Source of the DNA: Acinetobacter sp. ANC 4648
GTDB taxonomy: Bacteria; Pseudomonadota; Gammaproteobacteria; Pseudomonadales; Moraxellaceae
Direction: 5' to 3'
Assembly: GCF_002135345.1 (NCBI RefSeq)
Contig: NZ_NEGI01000002.1
Coordinates: 1-64,000 of the forward strand
Length of the DNA: 64,000 nt
The translations under genes and the position numbers were made by a program. Within the stretch, counting starts at the first letter, position 1, and every line of letters begins with the position of its first letter. The notes beneath the pieces were generated by a model. That model was given only the letters and a program-made list of their open reading frames with translations, made no database searches and was not told the DNA's origin. Shown piece by piece: positions 55,562-64,000 of this stretch.

Positions 55562-56776
55562 ATGAATAACATCACCCTCGCTCCGGTACAACCTGATCAA
55601 CCCTCTCATTTGATGCCTGTATTTGGTCGTCAACCGATCAGCTTTGTTCGCGGTCGAGGCTCTTATCTTTACACAGAAAATGGTACTGAATATTTAGATG
55701 CGCTCACAGGTATTGCTGTTTGTGGCCTAGGTCATGCACATCCTGTCATTGCGGAAGCTATTGCAGAACAAGCTGCAACACTCATTCATACTAGTAATAT
55801 TTATGAAATTCCTTGGCAAACTGCTGCCGCACAAAAACTTGCTGAAGTTGCAGGTATGGAAGAAATTTTCTTTTCCAATAGTGGTGCAGAATCAAATGAA
55901 GGTGCTATTAAAATTGCCCGTAAATTTGGTTTCTTACAAGGGATAGCTCATCCGAAAATTATTGTTGCAGATCGTTCATTCCATGGTCGTACCATGGCGA
56001 CGCTTGCAGCTACAGGAAATAAAAAGATTCAAGAAGGCTTTGGCCCTTTAGTTGAAGGATTTATTCGTGTGCCGTTTGGAGATATTCAAGCCATTGAAGA
56101 AGCCGCACTTCATCATCCTGACATCGTCGCTATTTTAGTCGAACCGATTCAAGGCGAAGGTGGTGTAAATACAGCACCTCAAGGCTTTAGCTATCTAGAA
56201 GAAATTCGTCAGATTTGCAATCAACACAATTGGTTAATGATGTTGGATGAAGTACAAACGGGTAATGGTCGTACAGGCAAATACTTTGCGTATCAACACA
56301 CTAATATTATTCCTGATGTCTTAACCACAGCCAAAGGCCTAGGCAATGGCTTCCCAATTGGTGCAGTCATGACTCAGGGTCGTGGCGTAGGTGTACTCAC
56401 TGCGGGTAACCATGGTTCCACTTATAGTGGTACTGCTTTAGGTTCACGTGTGGTTTACACCGTCCTTGATTTAATGCAAAAAGAAAATATTGTGGCCAAT
56501 GCTGCAGAAATTGGCGCCTATTTAGTTGAACAGTTCCGTACTCAACTTGTAAATCAGAATGTCATTGTTCGTGGTTTTGGCATGATGATTGGCATTGAAC
56601 TACCTAAGGCATGTGCGGAATTGGTAGAGATCGCACGCGACGAATATCATCTCATTATTAATGTAACTTCAGGCAATGTAGTTCGTTTACTCCCTGCTCT
56701 AAATATGACACATGAACAAGCAGATGATTTACTCAAACGCTTAGTCCCTGCGATTAAGAACTTTCTTGCTGCATAA
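55562..56776 (+). CDS. argD: Acetylornithine/succinyldiaminopimelate aminotransferase
   Basis: 404 residues, class-III PLP aminotransferase. NSGAESNEGAIKIARKFG near 105 binds the phosphate, LDEVQTGNGRTGKYFAYQ near 225 the ring, and TTAKGLGNGFPIGA holds the PLP lysine near 257. Most similar in style to ArgD, of the arginine and lysine pathways; an AstC-like catabolic role cannot be fully excluded. Confidence 0.9.
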   Translation: MNNITLAPVQPDQPSHLMPVFGRQPISFVRGRGSYLYTENGTEYLDALTGIAVCGLGHAHPVIAEAIAEQAATLIHTSNIYEIPWQTAAAQKLAEVAGMEEIFFSNSGAESNEGAIKIARKFGFLQGIAHPKIIVADRSFHGRTMATLAATGNKKIQEGFGPLVEGFIRVPFGDIQAIEEAALHHPDIVAILVEPIQGEGGVNTAPQGFSYLEEIRQICNQHNWLMMLDEVQTGNGRTGKYFAYQHTNIIPDVLTTAKGLGNGFPIGAVMTQGRGVGVLTAGNHGSTYSGTALGSRVVYTVLDLMQKENIVANAAEIGAYLVEQFRTQLVNQNVIVRGFGMMIGIELPKACAELVEIARDEYHLIINVTSGNVVRLLPALNMTHEQADDLLKRLVPAIKNFLAA

Positions 56777-56786
56777 ATAAAGTCAC

Positions 56787-56815
56787 AAAAAAGCCGCTGA
56801 TTCAGCGGCTTTTTT
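56787..56815. terminator. Bidirectional terminator between argD and lysR-type gene
   Basis: AAAAAAGCCGCTGA then TTCAGCGGCTTTTTT (56787-56815): strong GC stem with A and T runs on the two sides. Confidence 0.93.
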
Positions 56816-56845
56816 GATTGCATTTTAAAGGGCTAAAAAACAAAC

Positions 56846-57778
56846 TTAAGATGCTTCTTGATAAACTCGTCCGCCAGGTAACTGACTAAAATACTGTTTT
56901 AAAGCATCTAAACAACGATGAATTTTCATCGGCTGTTGTTCGCGTTTTAATGTCATCGCGTTCAAAGTAAAGGCTGGTAATTTCCATTCAGGTAGTACTT
57001 CAACTAAAGAACCATTCATCAATTCTTTTTGTACATCTAAATAAAGAATACGGGCGATACCATGTCCATTTTGGCATAGTGATTTTGCAACAAATACATT
57101 ATTTGTTTGCAAACGGGTTTTCATCTCTAAATTAACAACTTCACCTGTCGCACCATGCTGAAAGCTAAAATGCTGAAAGTTTTTCATAATATTCACTGGG
57201 ACTAAATCATGATGCATTAAGTCTTCAGGACGTGAAATGGGCGAAGTCTGATTTAAATAACTTGGTGAGGCCACTAAAACTTGATCTACACGCGCGAGTA
57301 GCATAGAGCTTAAGTGATTTGAATCTTCAATTTTTGCACACATTCGAATTGCAATATCAATACGTTCTTGAATTAAATCAATAAACTGATTATCAGCTTC
57401 AAAATGTACCATCAAACCTCGATGTGCAGACATCCAATGTGATAAAGCAGGAACAACATGCGTTGCCCCTAACTCTGGGGTGGTTGCAATCCGTAATTCA
57501 CCGACTAAATCATCTCTCAACTCATTAATTCGGATTTTTCCACGTTCTGCCGCGGCAAGCATTTCTTGACAGCTATGGAAAAAAGCTTGTCCAGCCTCAG
57601 TCAAACTCAATTTTCGTGTCGAACGATGCAGAAGCGTAACTTCCATTTCGTTTTCTAATGAACGAACTTGTTGACTCACTGCACTAGTCGTAATGCCTAA
57701 ATCTCGTGCGGCACCACTAAACGAGCTCTTTTCAACAACGCAAGCAAAAACACCCATTGCTCGAAGTTGATCTAACAT
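56846..57778 (-). CDS. LysR-family transcriptional regulator
   Basis: 310 residues from ATG 57778 with AGAGGG upstream; the frame to 57829 adds 17 non-family residues. N-terminal winged HTH: FSGAARDLGITTSAVSQQVR followed by LENEMEVTLLHRSTRKLSLT. The rest is a LysR substrate-binding fold (DLVGELRIATTPELGATHVV). No divergent target gene is next to it, so its regulon cannot be inferred. Confidence 0.88.
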   Translation of the reverse strand: MLDQLRAMGVFACVVEKSSFSGAARDLGITTSAVSQQVRSLENEMEVTLLHRSTRKLSLTEAGQAFFHSCQEMLAAAERGKIRINELRDDLVGELRIATTPELGATHVVPALSHWMSAHRGLMVHFEADNQFIDLIQERIDIAIRMCAKIEDSNHLSSMLLARVDQVLVASPSYLNQTSPISRPEDLMHHDLVPVNIMKNFQHFSFQHGATGEVVNLEMKTRLQTNNVFVAKSLCQNGHGIARILYLDVQKELMNGSLVEVLPEWKLPAFTLNAMTLKREQQPMKIHRCLDALKQYFSQLPGGRVYQEAS

Positions 57779-57874
57779 AAATTTCCCTCTGAAATTATGA
57801 GCTACTTCTCTGTTTTTTAATAAAAGCAACTCTTTGTATTATACGAAGAAATTTACATTTTGCATCAAAAATAT

Positions 57875-58693
57875 TTAATTCATTGGTAAAATATTTGTTG
57901 GGTTAATCGGTTTACCCTCTAAGCGTACTTGAAACTCCAACATCACACGGTTTGCGCCCGATGATCCCATCTCTGCAATTTTCTGCCCTGCACTAACATT
58001 TTCACCACTTTTAACTAACATTTTGCTGTTATGTGCATACGCAGTGATATAACCACCAATGTGTTTCACTAAAACTAGATTCCCATACTCTTTCAAACCA
58101 TCTGCGGCATAAACCACTTGACCATCAGCAGCAGCAAAAATAGGATCACCTTGGTTTCCACCAAAACGTATTCCTTTAATATTATTTGCTAAATTATAGT
58201 TATCAATCACAGTACCATTCGAAGGCTTAACCCAACGTAATTTTGTCGATTGTACCGCTGTTATAGGTGCAGTTGGTTTAACAACTGGGGCGATAGAATT
58301 GGTTTGATTGCTTGGAAGATTAATACTTTGTTTTTGAATCTTCGGTTCATTATTACTCAAGGCTTGTGTGGTCGAACGATTGTTTTGCATACTGCCAGAT
58401 TTTTTTAGCCGAAGAGACTGATTAACATAAATACGATAAGGCTCAGCAATGTCATTCATTTCAGCCACACTGGTATAACTCAATCCATATCGTGTCGCAA
58501 TTCCACTCAAAGTATCTCCAGAACGAACTGTATAATATTCAGGCGCATTGGCATAGCGAACCGTATTATGAATTTGTGGTTTCGATGCACAACCAGTAAA
58601 TACCAAAATTGAAGTCACTGTGACAGACATTAAAGCGATGTTTATCCATATCTTAGACATTTTTTTAACGTACTGCGGTTGAGCCAAAAGCAT
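57875..58693 (-). CDS. NlpD-like LysM/M23 lipoprotein, degenerate peptidase
   Basis: 272 residues from ATG 58693 (AGAGGGA upstream). Hydrophobic leader with lipobox VFTGC near 35, LysM domain YYTVRSGDTLSGIATRYGLS near 55, linker, and C-terminal M23/LytM domain from about 160. The zinc ligands are lost: the usual H-x3-D reads KGIRFGG and the H-x-H reads MLEFQ. Such degenerate LytM factors (NlpD, EnvC) activate cell-wall amidases during division. It lies downstream of surE, as nlpD does in many gamma-proteobacteria. Confidence 0.85.
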   Translation of the reverse strand: MLLAQPQYVKKMSKIWINIALMSVTVTSILVFTGCASKPQIHNTVRYANAPEYYTVRSGDTLSGIATRYGLSYTSVAEMNDIAEPYRIYVNQSLRLKKSGSMQNNRSTTQALSNNEPKIQKQSINLPSNQTNSIAPVVKPTAPITAVQSTKLRWVKPSNGTVIDNYNLANNIKGIRFGGNQGDPIFAAADGQVVYAADGLKEYGNLVLVKHIGGYITAYAHNSKMLVKSGENVSAGQKIAEMGSSGANRVMLEFQVRLEGKPINPTNILPMN

Positions 58694-58808
58694 TGATTTC
58701 CCTCTCATATCTAAAATTAATCGTCAAATTAGCTTAAGACTATCAAAAAAGTATGAAGATTCCCTGTGAAATTATACTTTTTCACAAACTTATAACATTT
58801 TGAGTCGA

Positions 58809-59588
58809 CTAGTCGAGGTTTTGCAGCATTTGAGTCTGTAAGCTGGCCAAGATAGCGTAATTGGTCGCATCCATTTGGATGGGTGTAATACTCACAAAAC
58901 CATTGGCAATAGCAAAAAAATCAGATTGAATATGCATTAAATTCTTTTTGGGATCTGTTATCGCCTCCCCTGCAAGGCCAATCCAATACACTTGGCGACC
59001 GCGCGGATCAACATGACTACTGATGGGTTTAGATTGAATCCTTCGTCCTTGATAGGTAATTTGCGCACCTTGAATTTCAGCTACATCGGGAATATTAATA
59101 TTTAAAATATGACGAGGCGGTAATTGCGGAAGACCCTTTGCAATAAAATCATGTACCCATTGCGCCGCTTGTGCATATTCTTCAGGGCGTTCATAAGAGC
59201 GTACATTACTTCCCGCTAATGATACAGCAATAGCTGCTTGTTTCATTAAGCGCCCTTCAAATGCAGCTCCAACCGTACCCGAATACAGAACATCATCGCC
59301 TAAATTTGCACCATTATTAATACCACTCACTACCAGATCAAATTCAATATCGAATAATCCATTCATTGACAAATAAACGCAGTCCGCAGGTGTACCATTG
59401 ACTGCCCACATATCAGGTGCGACTTGAATAGGTCTAAGTGGTCGATCTAAAGTCAAAGCACTCGAAAAACCACTCCTTTCACTTTCAGGTGCAACAATAA
59501 CTACACGACCTAAAGGACGTAAAGCTTTAGCTAGGGCTTGGAGGCCGGGTGCAAATACACCATCATCATTGGAAATTAAAATATTCAC
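58809..59588 (-). CDS. surE: 5'/3'-nucleotidase SurE
   Basis: 259 residues from GTG 59588. [19 protein letters not shown] with the metal-binding [12 protein letters not shown], and [20 protein letters not shown] are diagnostic. SurE dephosphorylates nucleoside monophosphates and is linked to stationary-phase survival. The next gene downstream is the NlpD-like one, 115 bp on. Confidence 0.95.
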   Translation of the reverse strand: MNILISNDDGVFAPGLQALAKALRPLGRVVIVAPESERSGFSSALTLDRPLRPIQVAPDMWAVNGTPADCVYLSMNGLFDIEFDLVVSGINNGANLGDDVLYSGTVGAAFEGRLMKQAAIAVSLAGSNVRSYERPEEYAQAAQWVHDFIAKGLPQLPPRHILNINIPDVAEIQGAQITYQGRRIQSKPISSHVDPRGRQVYWIGLAGEAITDPKKNLMHIQSDFFAIANGFVSITPIQMDATNYAILASLQTQMLQNLD

Positions 59589-59697
59589 ATTAATTCTCGT
59601 TAAGTAATAAAATGACTAATGAGTTATTTTATTTTAAGTTATTGAATAATTATATATAGTTAGCTCGCTAAAATTATATCAAATTTGTGGGGAAATC

Positions 59698-60066
59698 ATG
59701 TTTACTCGTTCACTTAATCGCTTTTTATGTTTAAGTCTATTTGTTTTATCTACTCATTCTGCCTTTGCCGAAAGCTTAACAACTGCAGAATCTGATGAAT
59801 TAATTAAAGAAGATGTTGCAGCAACACAAGTTTTAGCCACAGTTTGCCCAAAAATTATGGGGAAAAATGCAATTTTTGAAAAAAAAGCACAACAATTAAG
59901 TGAGTCTTATTTGAAAAATATGTCAGTAAAAAATATGACACTAGCTCAATTAGCTCAAGATACTGAATATCAGGCCATTTTAGCAGCAGCACAAGCAGAT
60001 GCTATCGAAGTGGGTCAAGATGAACAAAAATCAGTTTGTGGTGAAATGTTAGAAATCGAAAGCTAA
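59698..60066 (+). CDS. Small secreted protein, paralogue 1
   Basis: 122 residues with a signal peptide (to HSAFAES, about 26). The mature part is helical with two cysteines, ATVCPKIMGKNAIFEKKAQQ and SVCGEM, likely one disulfide. It shares architecture with the next gene, pointing to duplication. GGGGAAA lies before the ATG. It resembles a small Moraxellaceae-specific family of unknown function. Confidence 0.7.
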   Translation: MFTRSLNRFLCLSLFVLSTHSAFAESLTTAESDELIKEDVAATQVLATVCPKIMGKNAIFEKKAQQLSESYLKNMSVKNMTLAQLAQDTEYQAILAAAQADAIEVGQDEQKSVCGEMLEIES

Positions 60067-60253
60067 TTTCTCTGTATCTTTTGTATTTTCAATATATTGC
60101 CCTATGCTCCAATTTAAGTATTTATAATAAATGGTATAGGGTCAATATCCACAGCACTTCAATAAATCAACATCTTCAATACATTTATCTCTTTTTTTCA
60201 CATCAAAATTGTTTAATCTATGCCAATCATAAAGTTTAATTTTGAGGTTTTTC

Positions 60254-60664
60254 ATGCTTTCCAAACTATTCAATACGACATCAAAATTGTGTGCTTTAGG
60301 AATTGTAGCAGCTTCATTCACCTTGTTACCGCATGCTTATGCAGCAGAACAAAAAACCGAAGAACATGCTGAAAATATTGAAGTAACACAACAACAAGTG
60401 ACCTCTGAAGAACTTGCTGCAATTTTTGTACTATCCGAAATTTGCCCTGCTTTAGTCGAAAAAAATAAAGCTTTTGATCAAGGTTATGCCAACTTACTCA
60501 AAGAATATCTACCTCAAGAAAAAAATCCTGCAACCTCAATAACTAAGTTAAGTAAGCAAGCCAGTTTTCAAAAAGCATTAAAAGAAGCGCGTGATGATGC
60601 AAAAAATGCAGGCGATACAGAAAATACTGAAGTTTGCAAAGATGTCTTAAATTACAACGCTTAA
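60254..60664 (+). CDS. Small secreted protein, paralogue 2
   Basis: 136 residues from ATG 60254 with GAGG six bases upstream; an upstream TTG is less likely. Signal peptide to about LPHAYAAE. The mature part matches paralogue 1 in pattern: EELAAIFVLSEICPALVEKN with one cysteine, then helices and EVCKDVLNY. Separate promoter region of ~190 bp. Function unknown. Confidence 0.7.
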   Translation: MLSKLFNTTSKLCALGIVAASFTLLPHAYAAEQKTEEHAENIEVTQQQVTSEELAAIFVLSEICPALVEKNKAFDQGYANLLKEYLPQEKNPATSITKLSKQASFQKALKEARDDAKNAGDTENTEVCKDVLNYNA

Positions 60665-60781
60665 AATGAAATTAGTTACAATAAGTCTGCAATAAGCCGG
60701 TTTCACATATAGAAGTCGGCTTTGCTTTACCCTAAAATGCAAAGCTATTTTAGTGCTTACATAAGATTGGAACTACCTAGA

Positions 60782-61930
60782 ATGACCCGAAAAAGCGCCA
60801 TTGCTGCATTATTAGTCCTACCTTCATTTTCTTATGCAGCAACTGTCTTATCTACTCCACCAGAACTGAATAATAAATCTTATGTTTTGATGGACTATGA
60901 AACAGGGCAAGTCCTCGCAGCAAAAAATGAAAATGAAAAATTAGCCCCTGCGTCTATGACTAAAATGATGACCAGCTTCATCATTGAACAAAAATTATTA
61001 AAAGGCGAACTCACCGAAAATGAAAAGGTGCGCATGAATGAGTCAGCGTGGTGTAGAGGCAGCAGTACCGAATCGTGCATGTATGTTCCTTTAAATGGCA
61101 CTGCAACTGTGCTTGAAATGCTCCGCGGTATTATTATCCAATCTGGAAATGATGCATCTAAAGCGATGGCTGAGCATATTTCTGGAAATGAGGGTTCATT
61201 TGCGTATGAAATGAACCAAGAAGCTAAAAAAATTGGAATGACCAATACGCATTTTATTAATGCAACGGGTATGCCAGCAGAAGGTCATTATTCAACTGCA
61301 AAAGACATGGCAACACTTGCTAAACATATTATTCATGACAGTTCAAAATATTACCCAATTTATTCCGAAAAAGAATTTACCTTTAACGGCATTAAACAAG
61401 GGAACCGTAACGCACTTTTATATACAGATCCAAGCGTTGATGGTTTAAAAACAGGTCATACTGACGAAGCTGGCTACTGTTTAACAACATCTGCTAAACG
61501 TGGCCCATTGCGTTTAATTTCTGTTATTTTTGGTGCACCATCAATGAATGAGCGTGCTAATCAAACACGTTCCTTATTGGCTTGGGGTTATTCAAACTTT
61601 GAAACTGTTAGCGTAAAACCTGCAAACCAACCTCTTGCTAAAGCAAAAGTATATTTTGGCAAAACCAATGAAGTACAAATCGGCTTAGCTGAAAACTTCA
61701 ATGTCACCATGCCTAAAGGTCAGGCAGATGCGATTAAAACGCAAATCACAGTTCAACCAAACTTGAATGCACCATTACAACAAGGTCAAGTAGTTGGTAA
61801 ATTGACTGCAACTTTAGATGGTAAAGTCATTGCTGAAAAGCCACTTGTAGCCTTAAAAGCAGTTGAGGAAGCTGGTTTCTTCTCTCGTATGATTGACCAT
61901 ATTAAAATGTTTTTTAGCAACTTATTTTAA
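60782..61930 (+). CDS. dacC: D-alanyl-D-alanine carboxypeptidase, PBP5/6 type
   Basis: 382 residues from ATG 60782, followed directly by a signal peptide (AIAALLVLPSFSYAA); frames from 60722 add 20 residues before it. The penicillin-binding motifs are ASMTKMM (catalytic Ser), SGNDAS and LKTGHTDEAGYC. The PBP5 C-terminal domain and an amphipathic tail (FFSRMIDHIKMFFSNLF) that anchors to the inner-membrane outer face are present. It trims pentapeptides in peptidoglycan. Confidence 0.92.
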   Translation: MTRKSAIAALLVLPSFSYAATVLSTPPELNNKSYVLMDYETGQVLAAKNENEKLAPASMTKMMTSFIIEQKLLKGELTENEKVRMNESAWCRGSSTESCMYVPLNGTATVLEMLRGIIIQSGNDASKAMAEHISGNEGSFAYEMNQEAKKIGMTNTHFINATGMPAEGHYSTAKDMATLAKHIIHDSSKYYPIYSEKEFTFNGIKQGNRNALLYTDPSVDGLKTGHTDEAGYCLTTSAKRGPLRLISVIFGAPSMNERANQTRSLLAWGYSNFETVSVKPANQPLAKAKVYFGKTNEVQIGLAENFNVTMPKGQADAIKTQITVQPNLNAPLQQGQVVGKLTATLDGKVIAEKPLVALKAVEEAGFFSRMIDHIKMFFSNLF

Positions 61931-61954
61931 TTAATACGTTCTAAGCATTAGACG

Positions 61955-61987
61955 AAAGCATCCATTTGTTAAATTTGGATGCTTTTT
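61955..61987 (+). terminator. Intrinsic terminator of the dacC gene
   Basis: GCATCCA (61958-61964) pairs with TGGATGC (61976-61982), followed by T5; 25 bp after the stop. Confidence 0.85.
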
Positions 61988-62034
61988 CTTTTATAATCGT
62001 TTCAACTATAAATAGTTAGACATGGAATACGTCA

Positions 62035-62580
62035 ATGAAAAAGAACATTCGTCCTTATTTAGAGCATCATCCTAAAATTGACTCCACGTGTTATATCGAT
62101 GAGCTCTCAGTCATTATTGGTGAAGTATCTCTAGCTGAGAATGTATCGGTTTGGCCATTTGCCGTGATCCGTGGTGATGTCAATCATATTCGAATTGGAA
62201 AAAATTCAAATATTCAAGATCACTGTATGTTGCATGTTAGTCACAAAAATGATGCTAAACCCAATGGATCACCACTAATTATTGGTGAAGATGTCACCAT
62301 TGGTCATCATGTGACTTTACATGGCTGTACCATTGGTAATCGTGTCTTAATTGGTATCAAAACTATAGTTTTGGATGATGTGATTATTGAAGATGAGGTC
62401 ATGATTGGTGCTGGTAGTTTAGTTCCACCGCGTAAGCGTTTGGAAAGTGGATATTTATATGTCGGTAGTCCTGTACAGAAAGTCCGCCCTTTAACCGATA
62501 AAGAAAAAGAGTTTTTGCCTTATTCAGCAAGACATTATGTGAAGGTCGCAAATAACTATATTGACCAATTCAATAATTAG
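62035..62580 (+). CDS. Gamma-carbonic anhydrase family protein (YrdA/PaaY type)
   Basis: 181 residues of left-handed beta-helix hexapeptide repeats: VWPFAVIRGDVNHIRIGKNS, DHCMLHVSH, GEDVTIGHHVTLHGCTIGNR. The histidines at DHCMLHVS and IGHHVTLHG are the metal ligands of the family. Enzymatic activity in such proteins varies. A GGAA ribosome binding site precedes the ATG. Confidence 0.9.
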   Translation: MKKNIRPYLEHHPKIDSTCYIDELSVIIGEVSLAENVSVWPFAVIRGDVNHIRIGKNSNIQDHCMLHVSHKNDAKPNGSPLIIGEDVTIGHHVTLHGCTIGNRVLIGIKTIVLDDVIIEDEVMIGAGSLVPPRKRLESGYLYVGSPVQKVRPLTDKEKEFLPYSARHYVKVANNYIDQFNN

Positions 62581-62698
62581 TTTTTAATCTCAAAAAATTA
62601 ACTAGACATTTTTATTGGTCAGAATGCCAATACTTTGATAACTACTACTGTATAAAATAAAAAATTTGATGGGAAATTCTCTTATCGCATGAATCACT

Positions 62699-63295
62699 TT
62701 AAAGGTAAGGTTCAATATTTCTCATTGCACGTGCAACATAATCTTCCTTTTCCCCAACAGGAGCAACATAATCTATAGCATTTTTAGCTGCTTCTATACC
62801 TTCTAAACGAGCAATTACCCATGTTGCAAGATAAATTGATGATAAGCACCCACCAGCTGTCGCGATATTATTTTTTGCATAAAAAGGCTGATTCAACACA
62901 TCAACTCCAGCCTCTAAAACCCATGGCTTTGTAGTTATGTCAGTGCAGGCTGGAATATTATCTAATAAACCTAGTTTTGATAAAATCAATGTCCCTGAGC
63001 ATTGAGCTCCTATCAATTGGCGTGAAGGATCAAGCTTTAAGCGACTCATTAATTCTTTATCTGCTGCAATATCTCGTGTCTTCATTCCACTGCCAATAAT
63101 GACCGCATCAGCAGTATTAACATCTTCTAAAGAAGAGCTAGATTGGATTACAACACCATTCATTGAACAAACATACTCACTAGGACTTGCAATAGTAACT
63201 TTCCAGCTAGGTTTTTTAATTCGGTTTAAAATTCCTAGAGCTATTAAAGAATCCAGTTCGTTATATTGATCAAATGTCAGAATAGTTATGTGCAT
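62699..63295 (-). CDS. DJ-1/PfpI family protein
   Basis: 198 residues. MHITILTFDQYNELDSLIAL start, central GAQCSGTLILSKLGLLD with the nucleophile-elbow cysteine near 99, and later IATAGGCLSSIYLATW. This is the DJ-1/PfpI fold of glutamine-amidotransferase-like proteins (isonitrile hydratase/ThiJ relatives). The specific activity is not determinable. AGGAA precedes the ATG. Confidence 0.85.
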   Translation of the reverse strand: MHITILTFDQYNELDSLIALGILNRIKKPSWKVTIASPSEYVCSMNGVVIQSSSSLEDVNTADAVIIGSGMKTRDIAADKELMSRLKLDPSRQLIGAQCSGTLILSKLGLLDNIPACTDITTKPWVLEAGVDVLNQPFYAKNNIATAGGCLSSIYLATWVIARLEGIEAAKNAIDYVAPVGEKEDYVARAMRNIEPYL

Positions 63296-63728
63296 CGTGG
63301 TAATTCCTAGAGCTTTATTTGATAGAGGTTTATTAAATTAACTTACAAATTATGGCTTATATAAAGTTATTTTTATTTCTTTAAAAATAAATTACTCATA
63401 TTGTTACTTCCAATAGGCTTAGGCTTTTTTAGTAAATGACCATATTTCACGCTTATTGTTGAATCGAAACTCTACAAAAATTAATGAACTAATATTAATA
63501 TTTTAAATAAAATAAACAAGCATATTATAATTAAAGTCATTTTAAATAAACTGTTCATTACTTGCCAAAAACTCTCTTAAATTAATATTTTCCTAATCAT
63601 TCCATATTTTATGAAAAACTATATTATTAACCTTACTTCTTTTCAAAGCTCGAAAGAATAAGCCAATCGGCATAGCCACCGTGCCCTAAATTTTGTAGAA
63701 TACAACTTTACTCCCACGGTGTTGCTGA
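63296..63728. other. Intergenic region with no recognised gene
   Basis: 433 AT-rich bases between the divergent DJ-1/PfpI and NUDIX genes; presumably both promoters. Nothing else supported. Confidence 0.45.
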
Positions 63729-64000
63729 ATGACCACTTGGACTCCCCACGTTACTGTCGCAACGGTTGTTGAAAAAGACGGAAAATTTCTGTTTGTAGAA
63801 GAACATACAGAAGGCGTTACACATACCGTATTTAATCAACCTGCGGGGCATGTAGAAGCTGGCGAAACCATTATTCAAGCAGCGATTCGTGAAACTATGG
63901 AAGAAACAGGCCATGCTGTAGAGATAGATTCTTTATTGGGAATCTATACCTATACACCACCAATGTTTCCAGATCGTACTTATTTCAGATTTTGCTTTTT
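63729..64000 (+). CDS. NUDIX hydrolase, NudJ-like (cut by right edge)
   Basis: 90 residues are visible from ATG 63729, open to the edge. It starts MTTWTPHVTVATVVEKDGKF and contains the Nudix box GHVEAGETIIQAAIRETMEE with following TGH. NudJ-type enzymes hydrolyse thiamine and other pyrophosphates and in many proteobacteria precede mnmA; that neighbour is outside the window. The ribosome binding site is weak. Confidence 0.88.
   Translation, partial: MTTWTPHVTVATVVEKDGKFLFVEEHTEGVTHTVFNQPAGHVEAGETIIQAAIRETMEETGHAVEIDSLLGIYTYTPPMFPDRTYFRFCF

Overview
The window is chromosomal DNA of a gamma-proteobacterium of the genus Acinetobacter. The genus call rests on low GC content and on the set and style of the housekeeping genes: a GntR-regulated prpBC locus, a CshA/GEVED/DUF11 giant adhesin, EF-P next to EpmB, a long AmpG, a YcbZ-type Lon, SurE beside a LysM lipoprotein, and a PBP5/6-type carboxypeptidase. 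The species cannot be fixed from this sequence.

Layout. 1-2.6 kb: 5' part of a giant surface protein with 372-bp perfect tandem repeats and a G10 coding tract, cut by the window edge. 3.3-8.5 kb: acyl-CoA ligase, AraC-type regulator and DUF1302 outer-envelope protein. 9.5-12.4 kb: GntR regulator, prpB and prpC (methylcitrate cycle). 13.4-34.9 kb: a 21.5-kb integrated element in the 3' end of a tRNA-Val(GAC) gene, bounded by 45-bp direct repeats. 34.9-64 kb: conserved chromosome, with a MoxR/DUF58/transglutaminase operon, cstA-ybdD, efp and epmB, a PilZ-like plus FimX-like pair, rpmE, an SBF-type transporter, ampG-gloA, a Lon-like protease, grxD, argD, a LysR regulator, an NlpD-like lipoprotein and surE, two small secreted paralogues, dacC, a gamma carbonic anhydrase, a DJ-1/PfpI protein and a NUDIX gene cut by the right edge.

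The element is the accessory centre of the window. It keeps P2-type portal (Q) and a decapitated terminase (P), joined directly to a tail-fibre fragment in the opposite orientation, so the capsid and most tail genes are gone. What remains is typical of a P4-like satellite or reduced prophage: integrase, a small HTH protein, a zinc-finger/TOPRIM/ATPase primase-helicase of P4-alpha type, Ogr/Delta-like zinc fingers, an XRE repressor with a 20-bp palindromic operator, and two iteron-like repeat arrays that may be the origin. It carries several probable anti-phage cassettes: an AAA+TOPRIM (OLD-like) ATPase, a PARIS-type AriA/AriB pair, a three-gene operon I do not recognise, and a two-gene coiled-coil/membrane cassette beside the repressor.

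The most striking signal is non-coding. Between ariA and the small-gene/replication operon there is a sigma70-type promoter and then a leader holding two hairpins with the same 8-nt loop, an intrinsic terminator, a 73-nt three-way-junction RNA, and duplicated 8-nt motifs. The 73-nt RNA has two segments complementary, in the right antiparallel order, to the duplicated motifs on both sides. This is the architecture of the phage P4 CI-RNA immunity system (seqA / cI-seqB / seqC), here in an Acinetobacter element with unrelated primary sequence as far as I can judge.
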